From positions 310,001 to 374,000 of the forward strand of contig NZ_JANHAX010000001.1 of NCBI RefSeq assembly GCF_030848945.1: a DNA stretch of 64,000 nt. Reading direction: 5' to 3'. The position numbers were made by a program, and so were the translations under genes. Of the stretch, positions 52,311 to 61,013 are shown one piece after another (position 1 is the first letter of the stretch; the number at the start of each line of letters is the position of its first letter). The DNA comes from Marimonas arenosa (lineage in GTDB: Bacteria; Pseudomonadota; Alphaproteobacteria; Rhodobacterales; Rhodobacteraceae). The notes under the pieces were generated by a model, which saw only the letters and a list, made by a program, of their open reading frames with translations, did no database searches and was not told the origin of the DNA.

Positions 52311-53150
52311 TCACGTCCAGGTCAGCACCTTGTGCCCGACGGGGGTGATGAACCGTCCGGCGGTGATACGGTAATTCGTCGGGCTGTTCTCGACCCCGTG
52401 CAGATACGAGGCGTTCATGAAATAGAGATCCCCCCGACGGATCTTCACCCGCAGCTTCTGGAACCGGTCGGCATAGTCGATCGGATACGGATAGCCGGTC
52501 ATTTCCAGCCCCATCTCCTTGCGCACCGTATCGTCGGGACAATGGTTCCAAAGCACCGTCGCGCTGCCTTCTGCATCATCGGCGATGCAGAGATTGGCAG
52601 CGATGGTGTGCGGGCCGCCGCCGATCTCGAACCCATCCTCTGCACCCTGCGCGATCTGCGCGGTGTCCTCATGCGGGTGCAGCGTCATTGCGCCATTGTC
52701 GAGCCATTTCCGCGTGGTGGCGAAATTCCCGGTGCCGCCAAGGTGCCGCGCCTGGCGATAGACCTTGCCGCGCTTCAAGAAGGCCCGTTCCAGGTCGTCG
52801 TCGAGAAACAGGTTCCCCACCGTCGTGGCATCGAGCACCGAAAACAGGTCAATGACGTGGTCGAGATGTTTCACTGTCTCGCGCACGTAGTCTTCGCCGT
52901 TGCGCTGGAACTGGGTCGAGCCGACTTGCTGGTTGCGCACCACGCCGTCCTCACCGCGGTTTGAGCCAAAGGCGGCGATGATCTCGTTGAACCGCGCCTC
53001 GAGCTTGCGGCAATCCTCCTGGCGCGCAAAGTTCCGCAGCACGATCAGGCGGACATTGTCGACCCCACCCTCTTCGATGAAACGCGCAATAGTGTCGGCA
53101 TCATAATCGCCTTCGACTTCGAGAAAGTCGATCTCTGTATCATCGAACAT
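52311..53150 (-). CDS. Putative 2-oxoglutarate/Fe(II)-dependent oxygenase
   Basis: A 279-residue protein with a plausible facial triad: HPHEDTAQ (H-x-D, residues ~158-161) and a distal His in YLHGVENSPTNYRITAGRF, where the Arg would bind 2-oxoglutarate. Acidic N-terminus. Surrounding FNEIIAAFGSNRGEDGVVRNQQ is not recognised. Such orphan oxygenases act on amino acids or secondary metabolites; substrate unknown. It is transcribed alone, convergent with the aquaporin gene. Confidence 0.65.
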   Translation of the reverse strand: MFDDTEIDFLEVEGDYDADTIARFIEEGGVDNVRLIVLRNFARQEDCRKLEARFNEIIAAFGSNRGEDGVVRNQQVGSTQFQRNGEDYVRETVKHLDHVIDLFSVLDATTVGNLFLDDDLERAFLKRGKVYRQARHLGGTGNFATTRKWLDNGAMTLHPHEDTAQIAQGAEDGFEIGGGPHTIAANLCIADDAEGSATVLWNHCPDDTVRKEMGLEMTGYPYPIDYADRFQKLRVKIRRGDLYFMNASYLHGVENSPTNYRITAGRFITPVGHKVLTWT

Positions 53151-53351
53151 TTTGTCCCTCAGCTGTTTTTCGTTTTGCGGGTTTTACCCGAGGCGTTTCC
53201 CCTCTACCGTGTGCGCAGCGTCACGACCACAGAAAAATCCAGTGCCTCGACACACGTGGAACCGTCTCTGCATATGTCGACCTGACAAAACAGTCGAACT
53301 CGCCTAACCTGCACCAGCCACAACAAGTTTCATCCCGAGCAGAGGTCCCCG

Positions 53352-54335
53352 ATGATCCCGTTTTCCGTTCTCGATCTGTCCCCGATCCCAGAAGGCGGAA
53401 GCGCCGTCGATGCGCTGCGCAACAGCGCCGATCTCGCGGCTCATGCCGAGACCTGGGGCTACAAGCGCTACTGGGTGGCCGAGCATCACAACATGCCGGG
53501 AATCGCGTCTTCGGCCACCACCGTTCTGATGGGGCATATCGCCAATCACACCAAGACGATCCGCGTCGGGTCGGGCGGGATAATGCTGCCCAACCATCCC
53601 CCGTTGGTCATCGCCGAGCAGGTCGGCACGCTGGCCTCGATCCACGGGGACCGGTTCGACATCGGCGTCGGCCGTGCGCCCGGCACTGATGCCCGCACGG
53701 CTTGGGCGCTGCGCCGCGGCCGGATGGAAGAAAACATGTTCCCCGACGAGGTGATCGAACTGATCGGCTATCTCAACCCGTCCCAGCCCAATCAACCGGT
53801 GCGGGCGATCCCCGGCGAAGGCACCCAAGTGCCGATCTGGATGTTGGGAAGCTCACTTTACGGTGCCAAGCTGGCGGCGCATCTCGGCCTACCTTACGCC
53901 TTCGCCTCGCATTTCGCTCCCGACGCGCTGGAACCGGCGATCGAGACTTACCGGCAAGATTTCCAATCCGGCATCACCGACGCTCCGCGCTTCATGCTCG
54001 CCGTCAACGTCTTCGCCGCCGATACCGACGACGAGGCCCAGCGGCTAAGGACCTCGCAGCTCCAGGGCTTCATCAACCTGCGCACGGGCATGCCGGGTCC
54101 CCTGCCCCGGCCTGTCGATTCTCTCAACGGCATCGCCCCGCGCGAAGTGATCGCCACCGCCTCGGCCGCCTTGCGCGTCGCCGCGGTGGGTGCGCCCGAA
54201 ACCGTGCGCGACAAGCTCGCGGCGCTGATCGAGCGCCATAAACCAGACGAGCTGATCCTGTCGGGACAGATCCACGACCATGCCGCCCGGTTGAAAAGCT
54301 TCGAGATCGCCGCTGACGTGCTGAAATCGATGTAG
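53352..54335 (+). CDS. LLM-class flavin-dependent oxidoreductase (MsnO8-like)
   Basis: A 327-residue bacterial-luciferase-like TIM-barrel monooxygenase. [22 protein letters not shown] at the N-terminus, [42 protein letters not shown] and [12 protein letters not shown] are the family blocks. It uses reduced FMN supplied by a partner. GAGGTCCCCG precedes ATG. No reductase is adjacent; the substrate is unknown. Confidence 0.92.
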   Translation: MIPFSVLDLSPIPEGGSAVDALRNSADLAAHAETWGYKRYWVAEHHNMPGIASSATTVLMGHIANHTKTIRVGSGGIMLPNHPPLVIAEQVGTLASIHGDRFDIGVGRAPGTDARTAWALRRGRMEENMFPDEVIELIGYLNPSQPNQPVRAIPGEGTQVPIWMLGSSLYGAKLAAHLGLPYAFASHFAPDALEPAIETYRQDFQSGITDAPRFMLAVNVFAADTDDEAQRLRTSQLQGFINLRTGMPGPLPRPVDSLNGIAPREVIATASAALRVAAVGAPETVRDKLAALIERHKPDELILSGQIHDHAARLKSFEIAADVLKSM

Positions 54336-54410
54336 AGACAGACCGCTGCAGTGCGGGTTATCCGACGAAAGTCCCTATGCGCTTTTCGTATTTCGTCTAA
54401 GGTCCCGGTA

Positions 54411-55805
54411 ATGAACCGGTCCGCCCTCCTGCGCCGTTGGCGCCGATTGTCGTTGCCCGGCCAGTTTCTTCTGGCTGGCGGGGCTGTCATGTTGGTGACC
54501 ATGTTGCTGGTGGGGTCCTGGGTCTCGCGCCGGATCGAACAAGCCACTGTGCAGAACTTTGCGATCATCGCCGCCAACTATGTCGAAAGCTTCATCGCGC
54601 CCCTGACTCAGGACCTCGCCGAAGGCGACGCGCTGTCGGTGCCGGCGCAACAGGCAATGCTGGAAATCTTCCGCGACACCGCCCTCAGCGAACGGATCGT
54701 GTCCTACAAGATCTGGAAGGAAGGCGGCTTGGTCGTGCAAGCCTCGGATACCGCCCTGATCGGTCAGCGTTTCGCGCCCTCCGAAGATTTGCAGGCGGCT
54801 TGGCGCGGCGAATTCGCCGCCTCCTTCGAAGACCTCAACGACCACGAGGATGCCGGCGAAGCCGCCCTCGGGGTGCCCCTGCTCGAGGTCTATTCACCAA
54901 TTCACGAGGTCTTCAGCGGCCGGGTCATCGCCGTGGCCGAGTTCTATGAACGCGCCGAACCGCTGCAGGCCGACTTGCGCGATGCCCGCCGGACCGGCTG
55001 GCTGGTTGTCGGCTCGGCATTCGTCGCCAGCGGCATACTGCTCTTTGGCATCGTCCAGGCCGGCGGCCGCACCATCCGGACCCAGCAGAAAGAGCTCAAG
55101 GCCCAACTCACCGCCTCCGAGGAACTGGCAGAGCAGAATGCCGCGCTGCGCCGCCGCGCCATTAGCGCCAACCTGCGGGCCACCGCCCAGACCGAACAGG
55201 CGATCCGCCGAGTCGGCTCCGACCTGCATGACGGCCCGGCGCAATATCTCTCGCTCGCCGCGCTGCGCCTCGAGTCGGCGCTGGCGCGGGATGCCAAGCC
55301 AGGCGCGCGTGACGAGATCCGCAATTCGCTCGAACGCGCTATGGAGGAGATCCGGTCGATTTCGCGCGGGCTTGCCCTGCCGGATCTCGAAAGTCTGGAT
55401 CTGCCGACGCTCGTGCGCCGCGCGGTGTCGGACCACGAGAAACAGACCGGGATGCAGGTGCAACTGAGCTTCACCGGTTCCGAACCCGCGGCACTCGGCT
55501 ACACCGAGAAACTCTGCATCTATCGCTTCCTCCAGGAAGGACTTTCGAACGCCACCCGCCATGGCAAGGTAGATCGGGCAGACATCGTAATCGACGGAGC
55601 GGCCAACGACGTGCGGGTCACGATCCACGACGCCGGTGCCGGCTTCGACCCGGCGCAGGAACCGCAATTGCGCACCGATGGCGGCCAGGGGTTGCGCGGG
55701 CTCAAGGACCGGGCCGAAAGCATCGGCGGCGCCGTCACCATCGACAGCGCCCCGGGTCGGGGCACGACACTGACACTGGTATTGACGAGCGAGGGACAGG
55801 CATGA
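54411..55805 (+). CDS. Membrane sensor histidine kinase, NarX/DegS type
   Basis: A ~464-residue sensor: helix 1 (FLLAGGAVMLVTMLLVGSWV, residues ~19-38), a periplasmic domain of ~140 residues, helix 2 (WLVVGSAFVASGILLFGIVQ, ~197-216), coiled coil, HisKA_3 phospho-acceptor in RRVGSDLHDGPAQYLSLAA, and an HATPase with DGGQGLRGLKDRAESIGG. Start 54411 gives the first helix at the right place. The 4-base overlap with the response regulator makes a pair. The signal is unknown. Confidence 0.9.
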   Translation: MNRSALLRRWRRLSLPGQFLLAGGAVMLVTMLLVGSWVSRRIEQATVQNFAIIAANYVESFIAPLTQDLAEGDALSVPAQQAMLEIFRDTALSERIVSYKIWKEGGLVVQASDTALIGQRFAPSEDLQAAWRGEFAASFEDLNDHEDAGEAALGVPLLEVYSPIHEVFSGRVIAVAEFYERAEPLQADLRDARRTGWLVVGSAFVASGILLFGIVQAGGRTIRTQQKELKAQLTASEELAEQNAALRRRAISANLRATAQTEQAIRRVGSDLHDGPAQYLSLAALRLESALARDAKPGARDEIRNSLERAMEEIRSISRGLALPDLESLDLPTLVRRAVSDHEKQTGMQVQLSFTGSEPAALGYTEKLCIYRFLQEGLSNATRHGKVDRADIVIDGAANDVRVTIHDAGAGFDPAQEPQLRTDGGQGLRGLKDRAESIGGAVTIDSAPGRGTTLTLVLTSEGQA

Positions 55806-56440
55806 CCATCCGACTTATCGTGGCAGACGACCATCCGATTTTCCGCGAAGGCCTGGTCCAGAGCATCACCGAAACCTGTGAGTTCGATATCGTTGGCGTT
55901 GGCGGCTCGGCCGACGAGGCGGTGGCACTGGCCGCCGAGCACCGTCCCGACATCGCCCTGCTCGATCTGTCGATGCCTGGCAACGGCATCAACGCCGCAC
56001 AGAAAATCGTCGAAGAAAAACTTGCCGGCCATGTTGCGATGCTGACTGTTTCGGAGGACGACACGGACGTGACAGCGGCGCTGCAGGTTGGCGCCATCGG
56101 CTACGTGCTCAAGGGCGTCTCGGCCGAAGAACTGCGCCGTATTCTCAAAGGTGTTGCCCGCGGTGAGGCGCATGTCTCGCCCGGCCTCGCCGCCCAGGTG
56201 CTGAAGATCATGCAGGCCCCGAAGAAAAAGGAAAACAACCCGATCGATGACCTGACCAAGCGTGAAGAAGACATCCTGCGCCTGGTTGCGGTCGGCCAGT
56301 CGAACCGTGAAGTGGCCGAAGCGCTGAACCTGCAGGAAAAGACCGTGAAACACTACATGACGGCAATTCTCGGCAAGCTGCACGCGCGCAACCGTGTCGA
56401 GGCCGCCCTGATAGCGCATGAGGCCTGGAACAAGTCCTGA
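55802..56440 (+). CDS. NarL/FixJ-family response regulator
   Basis: A 212-residue regulator: receiver domain (LIVADDHPIFREGLVQSI; phospho-Asp in IALLDLSMPGNG; switch MLTVSEDD; Lys in YVLKGVS) and LuxR-type HTH (LTKREEDILRLVAVGQSNREVAEALNLQEKTVKHYMTAILGKLHARNRVEAALIA). It is the partner of the kinase upstream. Targets are unknown; the neighbouring surface-protein genes are candidates only by position. Confidence 0.93.
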   Translation: MTIRLIVADDHPIFREGLVQSITETCEFDIVGVGGSADEAVALAAEHRPDIALLDLSMPGNGINAAQKIVEEKLAGHVAMLTVSEDDTDVTAALQVGAIGYVLKGVSAEELRRILKGVARGEAHVSPGLAAQVLKIMQAPKKKENNPIDDLTKREEDILRLVAVGQSNREVAEALNLQEKTVKHYMTAILGKLHARNRVEAALIAHEAWNKS

Positions 56441-56446
56441 TCCGGT

Positions 56447-57193
56447 TTACTTACGATAACGGCCCAGCCGCTGGCGGTCATCCCGCGTGGCTTTGCGCGC
56501 CACCACCTTGCGGCCATACTGGTCGGTCATGGTATAGCGACTGCCGACGATCCGCTCGCGCCACCCGTTCGAGAACAGCACGTCAACGTCGCGCCCGCGA
56601 TACGTTACCATCACCACCCGCGTGACATGTTCTGCCTGCGGCGCGGTGTTAACCGCCGATTGACTGCCGAATAAGCTGCGTATCCGCGCCACGTCCGAGC
56701 CGCGGGCCTTGCGGCGTTCCCGAACCCGCCCATCGCGGTCGACTCGCTGGAATACACCGTTTACGATCTCCTGCCGGCTGCCGTCTGAAAAAGTAACGCG
56801 CGCGCCGTTTGCCAGCTTCTCGGCACTGACGCCGTTACGGACGTCGCCACCTTTCGCCGCAACCCCACCCGAGGCGATCCCGGGACCATCGTCGTCAACA
56901 TCGTTCCCGTCATCGCCTCGGTCGCCGCCGCCGCCCGGGCCCGAATTGCCACCGCCTGAGCCTGAGTTGCCCCCGTCATCTCCCCCGTCATCTCCCCCGT
57001 CGTCCCCACCGTCGTCGCCGCCTTCGCCGCCGCCGCCTCCGTCGTCTCCACCATTCTTGGCCATCGCGGAGGATGCTGACAGGGTAAACTCGGCTCCGCC
57101 CGGCAGGTCGATGTTGATATGCCAGGGAAACAATAGTGCGGCGGCTAAAATCGCCACCCGCAGACTCCCCCATGGCCTTGCGCCGCCAGACAT
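56447..57193 (-). CDS. Secreted Gly/Asp-rich protein with duplicated C-terminal motif
   Basis: A 248-residue protein with an N-terminal hydrophobic segment (SLRVAILAAALLFPWHI), then a ~65-residue Gly/Asp low-complexity tract (GGDDGGDDGGDD repeats) and a C-terminal domain holding two similar basic units: SDGSRQEIVNGVFQRVDRDG and SNGWRERIVGSRYTMTDQYG, each followed by R-x3-R-KA-x-D. The Asp/Gly tract could bind calcium. The family is unknown. Start 57193 follows GGGGGAACAAGA. Convergent with the response regulator, six bases apart. Confidence 0.65.
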   Translation of the reverse strand: MSGGARPWGSLRVAILAAALLFPWHINIDLPGGAEFTLSASSAMAKNGGDDGGGGGEGGDDGGDDGGDDGGDDGGNSGSGGGNSGPGGGGDRGDDGNDVDDDGPGIASGGVAAKGGDVRNGVSAEKLANGARVTFSDGSRQEIVNGVFQRVDRDGRVRERRKARGSDVARIRSLFGSQSAVNTAPQAEHVTRVVMVTYRGRDVDVLFSNGWRERIVGSRYTMTDQYGRKVVARKATRDDRQRLGRYRK

Positions 57194-57426
57194 TCTTGTT
57201 CCCCCTTCCGCCGCGGCGCGCCGCGATCTCCGCAGCACGCCACTATTTATGTTTTAACATAGTTTGCGGTTCGGCTCATCGGACGATGGTCTGGCGGTCG
57301 GCAACTGAAACCAAGAAACGGGAGGCGGTCGTTCGCTGTGTCAGCAGCCAAGCTCTCCTGAGCCAAGCAATGCAGACAATCCCGGTTTCCGGGTAACTTC
57401 TGTTTCGGCCCCGGAGTCCGGCGTCT

Positions 57427-58797
57427 TCAGAATATGAAGTCGCTCACGTCGAGATCGGAAAGGCTCACGCCAAGCAACGTGATCGAATTGCCGCCGCCGG
57501 TGTCGATTACCACGTCCGCGCCGACCTGGGTCATGTGGTTGTTCGAAAGATCGGTAAAGCCGGTAATCGCCGTGACATTGGACAGGTCGATCTGCTCGCC
57601 GCTGTCGAGAGCGTCAAAATCAGTCACCGCATCCGCGCCGTGCCCATCCGCGAAAACGAAGGTGTCCGAATTACCGCCGCCAGTGAGCGTGTCGTTTCCA
57701 GTGTCGCCAAAAAGCCGGTCGGCGCCGTTGCCGCCTTCGACGACATCGTGCCCTCCACCGCCGCGGACGAGATCATTGCCGTTGCCGCCATAGACCGAGT
57801 CGTTACCGTCGTTGCCATTTACCGTGTCCCAACCGCCATTTCCCCGCACGACATCGTCCTGAGCGCCGCCCCGAAGCATGTCGCGGCCGGTGCCGCCAAT
57901 CACGAGGTCCTCTCCGATGCCGCCATCTGCAACGTCATCGTCGTCGCCCCCGTTAAGCGTATCGTTTCCGGCGTTGCCGTTCAGCGTGTCGTTTCCGCCA
58001 TTTCCATTGACCCGGTCGTATCCACGTCCGCCACTGGCCAGGTCGTTTCCGTTGCCACCGGTAACAGTGTCGAACCCGCCCCCACCGTATAACCGATCTG
58101 ACCCCATGCCGCCGTTCAACAAGTCTGCGCCCGCTTCGCCAAACAGCCGGTCGTTGCCCCTGAAACCCGAGATACTGTCGCTGCCGGTCCCGCCGAATAC
58201 CGCGTCAAACCCGGAGCCGGCCGAAATCGAGTCGGCGCCGCCCTCCCCCAGGATTCTGTCGTTTCCGACGCCGCCAACAAGCGTGTCGCCAAGTCCGGAG
58301 CCCACGATGAGGTCATGTTCGGTGAGATCGATCCCGGGAATCGCTGAAAGGTCGATCGGAGCACCCTGCGAATACTGGGTGCCGGCCGGTACGTCCTCGA
58401 ACGTGCTGTTTTGCAGAAAGTCTTCAACTGCCGCCGGTGTCGTCAAAGAGATAGGTGCGCCGCCGACATAGAACAGATAGACAACGCCGGGATTGGCCGC
58501 GAGTTCGAAGGTCATAACGTATGAAACGTTGCCGCCGCCCCAGGTGACCTGCTGAAACAAACTCTCCCGCGCCGGATCGGTGACGAATACACCGTCAAGC
58601 GCGATTCCATAGAAATCCGTGCCGACCGCGTCGAACTCGAAAGGCGTGGGCGTGCCGGGAACCTGCGGAGAGGTGTAGCTGTAGCTAAAAGAGCCGACGC
58701 CCGGAGCAACTGTCAGCCAAAGTGTTGACGTTGAGACGCTGGAAACTGATCCATCACTGATCGAATATTGAATCCCGTCCTGAATGTATGTGGTCAT
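57427..58797 (-). CDS. RTX-type calcium-binding repeat protein (type I secreted)
   Basis: A 456-residue protein. The first ~170 residues are an unknown beta-rich domain; then 23 uninterrupted GGxGxDxUx nonapeptides (residues ~175-385) form a calcium beta-roll, followed by a C-terminal region with FVFADGHGADAVTDF and a terminal DLDVSDFIF, the hydrophobic end expected of type I secretion signals. It lacks an N-terminal signal peptide, as expected. No hlyB/hlyD/tolC export genes are nearby. Without a recognised enzymatic domain it may be an adhesin, S-layer-like or matrix protein. Confidence 0.88.
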   Translation of the reverse strand: MTTYIQDGIQYSISDGSVSSVSTSTLWLTVAPGVGSFSYSYTSPQVPGTPTPFEFDAVGTDFYGIALDGVFVTDPARESLFQQVTWGGGNVSYVMTFELAANPGVVYLFYVGGAPISLTTPAAVEDFLQNSTFEDVPAGTQYSQGAPIDLSAIPGIDLTEHDLIVGSGLGDTLVGGVGNDRILGEGGADSISAGSGFDAVFGGTGSDSISGFRGNDRLFGEAGADLLNGGMGSDRLYGGGGFDTVTGGNGNDLASGGRGYDRVNGNGGNDTLNGNAGNDTLNGGDDDDVADGGIGEDLVIGGTGRDMLRGGAQDDVVRGNGGWDTVNGNDGNDSVYGGNGNDLVRGGGGHDVVEGGNGADRLFGDTGNDTLTGGGNSDTFVFADGHGADAVTDFDALDSGEQIDLSNVTAITGFTDLSNNHMTQVGADVVIDTGGGNSITLLGVSLSDLDVSDFIF

Positions 58798-59739
58798 CGT
58801 TCTTGCCCATAGCTAGTCGTGCCCCCACACACGTGTGCTTATGCCTTGGCGGCGCAACTTTGGTTAGCGAAAAATTCCGATTCCACGCTTGTGGATATTT
58901 ACGAAACGGGCTTGCGGTTTCCGATTCACGGCCGAAATGTCGCTTTTTCACAATGTGAAAAGTTCGATTTTCCTGTAAACGCCGACCATACTTGGCTCAG
59001 CAGGCGACGTCGGACGCGTCGAGATCACAGGGAGCAACACCCGGTCGCGGAATCGAGTTTGCATCTCGCATGCCGATCAGAACGTTGCTGCCATTGTGCA
59101 ATTGCCGCGCCGGCTCCTTCTTCAATACCGCCTGCTACGTGTCGCTTCACGGGTCTCGATCAAGTTTGCTCCCATTTTGGGATTCGCTGTCCAAGTCACG
59201 TTCGGAAAGTCGCTCTTCTCCCGAAAGACGCTTGTTGCGCGGCTGCATCTACGAATTGTTTTGCGCGGAAAATTGTTACGCCGGGCACAGAAAGCGTCCA
59301 TTCCGGTTCCGTGTCGAGGCTGTCACGCCGACCGTCGTGTTCGAAGGAAAGAACGTGGGAACGGTTAACTCGCCAAACCGTTCAATCCGAAGAGCCCTGA
59401 GAAACCACGTTTTCCCTGGGAACGTGAACGCATGGAACCATGTCCCCAAGCAGCGCCGGGTCGCAAGAGCCCCGAAACATCTCGAGCCGGGTGACCCCGA
59501 TGGGAACCGCAGGTCATCGGACGGATTAGTGACAGCTGATCGGCCTGTTTTCAGGGCGCTGGATTTCCGCCGTTACCGGTCAACGGGCTTTTCCAACTTC
59601 GCGCACGCAACGGTTCAGCTTTTCCTCTCGGCGGTTGTCGCCTTATGCGGTGCCACACCTGCGTCACTTGGGCTCCGCACTCATCTGGCAGAGCGTCCGG
59701 TAATGCGTCGGGCACCGAGAAAGGTAATAGAGACGAAAC
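58798..59739. other. Gene-poor stretch upstream of the RTX gene
   Basis: About 940 bases with lower GC than the core region. Open frames of 190-260 codons exist on the plus strand but have no family match, no good ribosome-binding site and a composition rich in Arg, Ser and Asn, unlike genuine genes here. It contains the palindrome at 58945-58961. Possibly decayed accessory DNA. Confidence 0.35.
58945..58961. promoter_or_regulatory. Perfect palindrome upstream of the RTX gene
   Basis: TTTTCACA-A-TGTGAAAA, 8-base perfect arms, about 150 bases before the RTX start codon. AT-rich, unlike the surrounding GC-rich DNA, and suits a dimeric repressor or activator site. Regulator unknown. Confidence 0.4.
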
Positions 59740-60663
59740 TCAGTACCAGCGGTATTCGTAGTGACAGCGTTTGATGCCCAATATTCCGATCCGCTGGCAG
59801 ACCTCAATGCGACGTCGCTTTTTCTTTTTCGGGGGATTTCTTGCGACGTATTCGGCATAGTCTGCCTCGCTTTGGGCGTTCAGGGCCAACAATTGAACCG
59901 CGCTTAGGAAACCGGTGACTGGGAAACCCTTGTCGTCCTGCCACGCGGAAATCGAATTCCTGGAATTCTGTCCGAACACGCCATCCACGCCTTTCGGATC
60001 GAACCCTAGAACAAGCAGTCTCTGCTGTATTTCCGAGCGTTGAGCGCGGGTCAGCGAAAGCTCTTGTTCGGTCTGACTGGTTGCCGGTTTGTTGACTGCG
60101 GTTGCGGCTTTGCGAAGCGCAGGATCGCGAATGTCGGGCGCCTCCGACATACGGTTGAGAGACAGAATGCCGGTGTTCGACAAAACCACCTCGAAACGGG
60201 AAGTCTTCCTTTCCGGAGGGAAAGGCTCGCATTCGTCCAGTGCACTGGCGCCTCGCAGGAAAAGCCGCCTCATATCCGCTGTCACTGCCGACTTGCCCTT
60301 ATACTCCGGAATGCCGGTCAGCCGTCCCTCCCCGTCGAGACCAAAGCCGACGGAGACACGCGTGTCCGGAGAGATTTCCGGCGATCCCCCGAAGCAACCG
60401 CCCAAAGCCATCTTCAGCGATTGAACATATTGCTGGGACCGACCGGCATCAGCCTCCTCGGGCTTATCTCCTTCTTCCGACGGTATTTCATTTCCGGATC
60501 GTTTCTTCGCAACGTCGACAGCGCCTTCGGATGACGTTCCGGCATTTTTGGTGTTTGTCGCCGCGATCTCCGACGCCACCGGGCTGACCAAAATTCCAAA
60601 GGTCGCAGCCCCGAACAGAAACACGAGGGCGCCAAAAACATATGATGTCCGGTTGAAAATCAC
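59740..60663 (-). CDS. Membrane-anchored protein with TonB/TolA-C-like and PG-binding domains
   Basis: A 307-residue protein: N-terminal membrane helix (YVFGALVFLFGAATFGILVS), a charged linker, a domain resembling the TonB/TolA C-terminal fold (residues ~80-165: SLKMALGGCFGGSPEISPDTRVSVGF ... FEVVLSNTGIL), then a peptidoglycan-binding domain (AQRSEIQQRLLVLGFDPKGVDGVFG, ~215-275), and a basic tail with two Cys (KKKKRRRIEVCQ). GTG 60663 is chosen because AGGAAGG lies 6 bases upstream. It probably spans from inner membrane to peptidoglycan; role unknown. Confidence 0.72.
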   Translation of the reverse strand: MIFNRTSYVFGALVFLFGAATFGILVSPVASEIAATNTKNAGTSSEGAVDVAKKRSGNEIPSEEGDKPEEADAGRSQQYVQSLKMALGGCFGGSPEISPDTRVSVGFGLDGEGRLTGIPEYKGKSAVTADMRRLFLRGASALDECEPFPPERKTSRFEVVLSNTGILSLNRMSEAPDIRDPALRKAATAVNKPATSQTEQELSLTRAQRSEIQQRLLVLGFDPKGVDGVFGQNSRNSISAWQDDKGFPVTGFLSAVQLLALNAQSEADYAEYVARNPPKKKKRRRIEVCQRIGILGIKRCHYEYRWY

Positions 60664-61013
60664 GCCTATCCTTCCTGAGATCACCCTCGCGGCCTTGCAG
60701 ATCCGCACCCGGTTCAACCACTTCGCCCTGATCTTACCTGTTCGTGCGGGGAATGGCAGCTTACCGGTCATGAGAACGCCGGATCGGCTGTTAGTTGCGC
60801 ATCATAACGCCGGCCGGCGTTTTCTGGGGCGCCTGGGTTTCCCGGCCAAGGTAAAAGGTTTCATCGTCGGCCTGTTGCGCCAATTGGCTGCGAAACGGCT
60901 ATCCGCGCGAACAAATGGATAACCAGAGACAAGCGAAAGCCCGTTACCGGAGCCCGGGATGCCTCGGGTCCCTGGGACCTGGCGCCGAAACAGCGAACGT
61001 CCGACATCGAACC
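60664..61013. other. Gene-free gap
   Basis: 350 bases between two leftward genes. It contains the self-complementary ACGCCGGCCGGCGT (near 60820) and GGTCCCTGGGACC (near 60970), the latter possibly part of a terminator for the downstream end of the Gly-rich gene. No gene is supported. Confidence 0.35.

Noticed and set aside
57427..58135. Regular DNA repeats suggesting a CRISPR array
   Set aside because: The periodicity is 27 bases and encodes RTX nonapeptides; there are no identical repeats with unique spacers.
58992..59774. 260-codon plus-strand ORF upstream of the RTX gene
   Set aside because: No ribosome-binding site or family, composition unlike genes here, and it runs into the 3' end of a convergent real gene.
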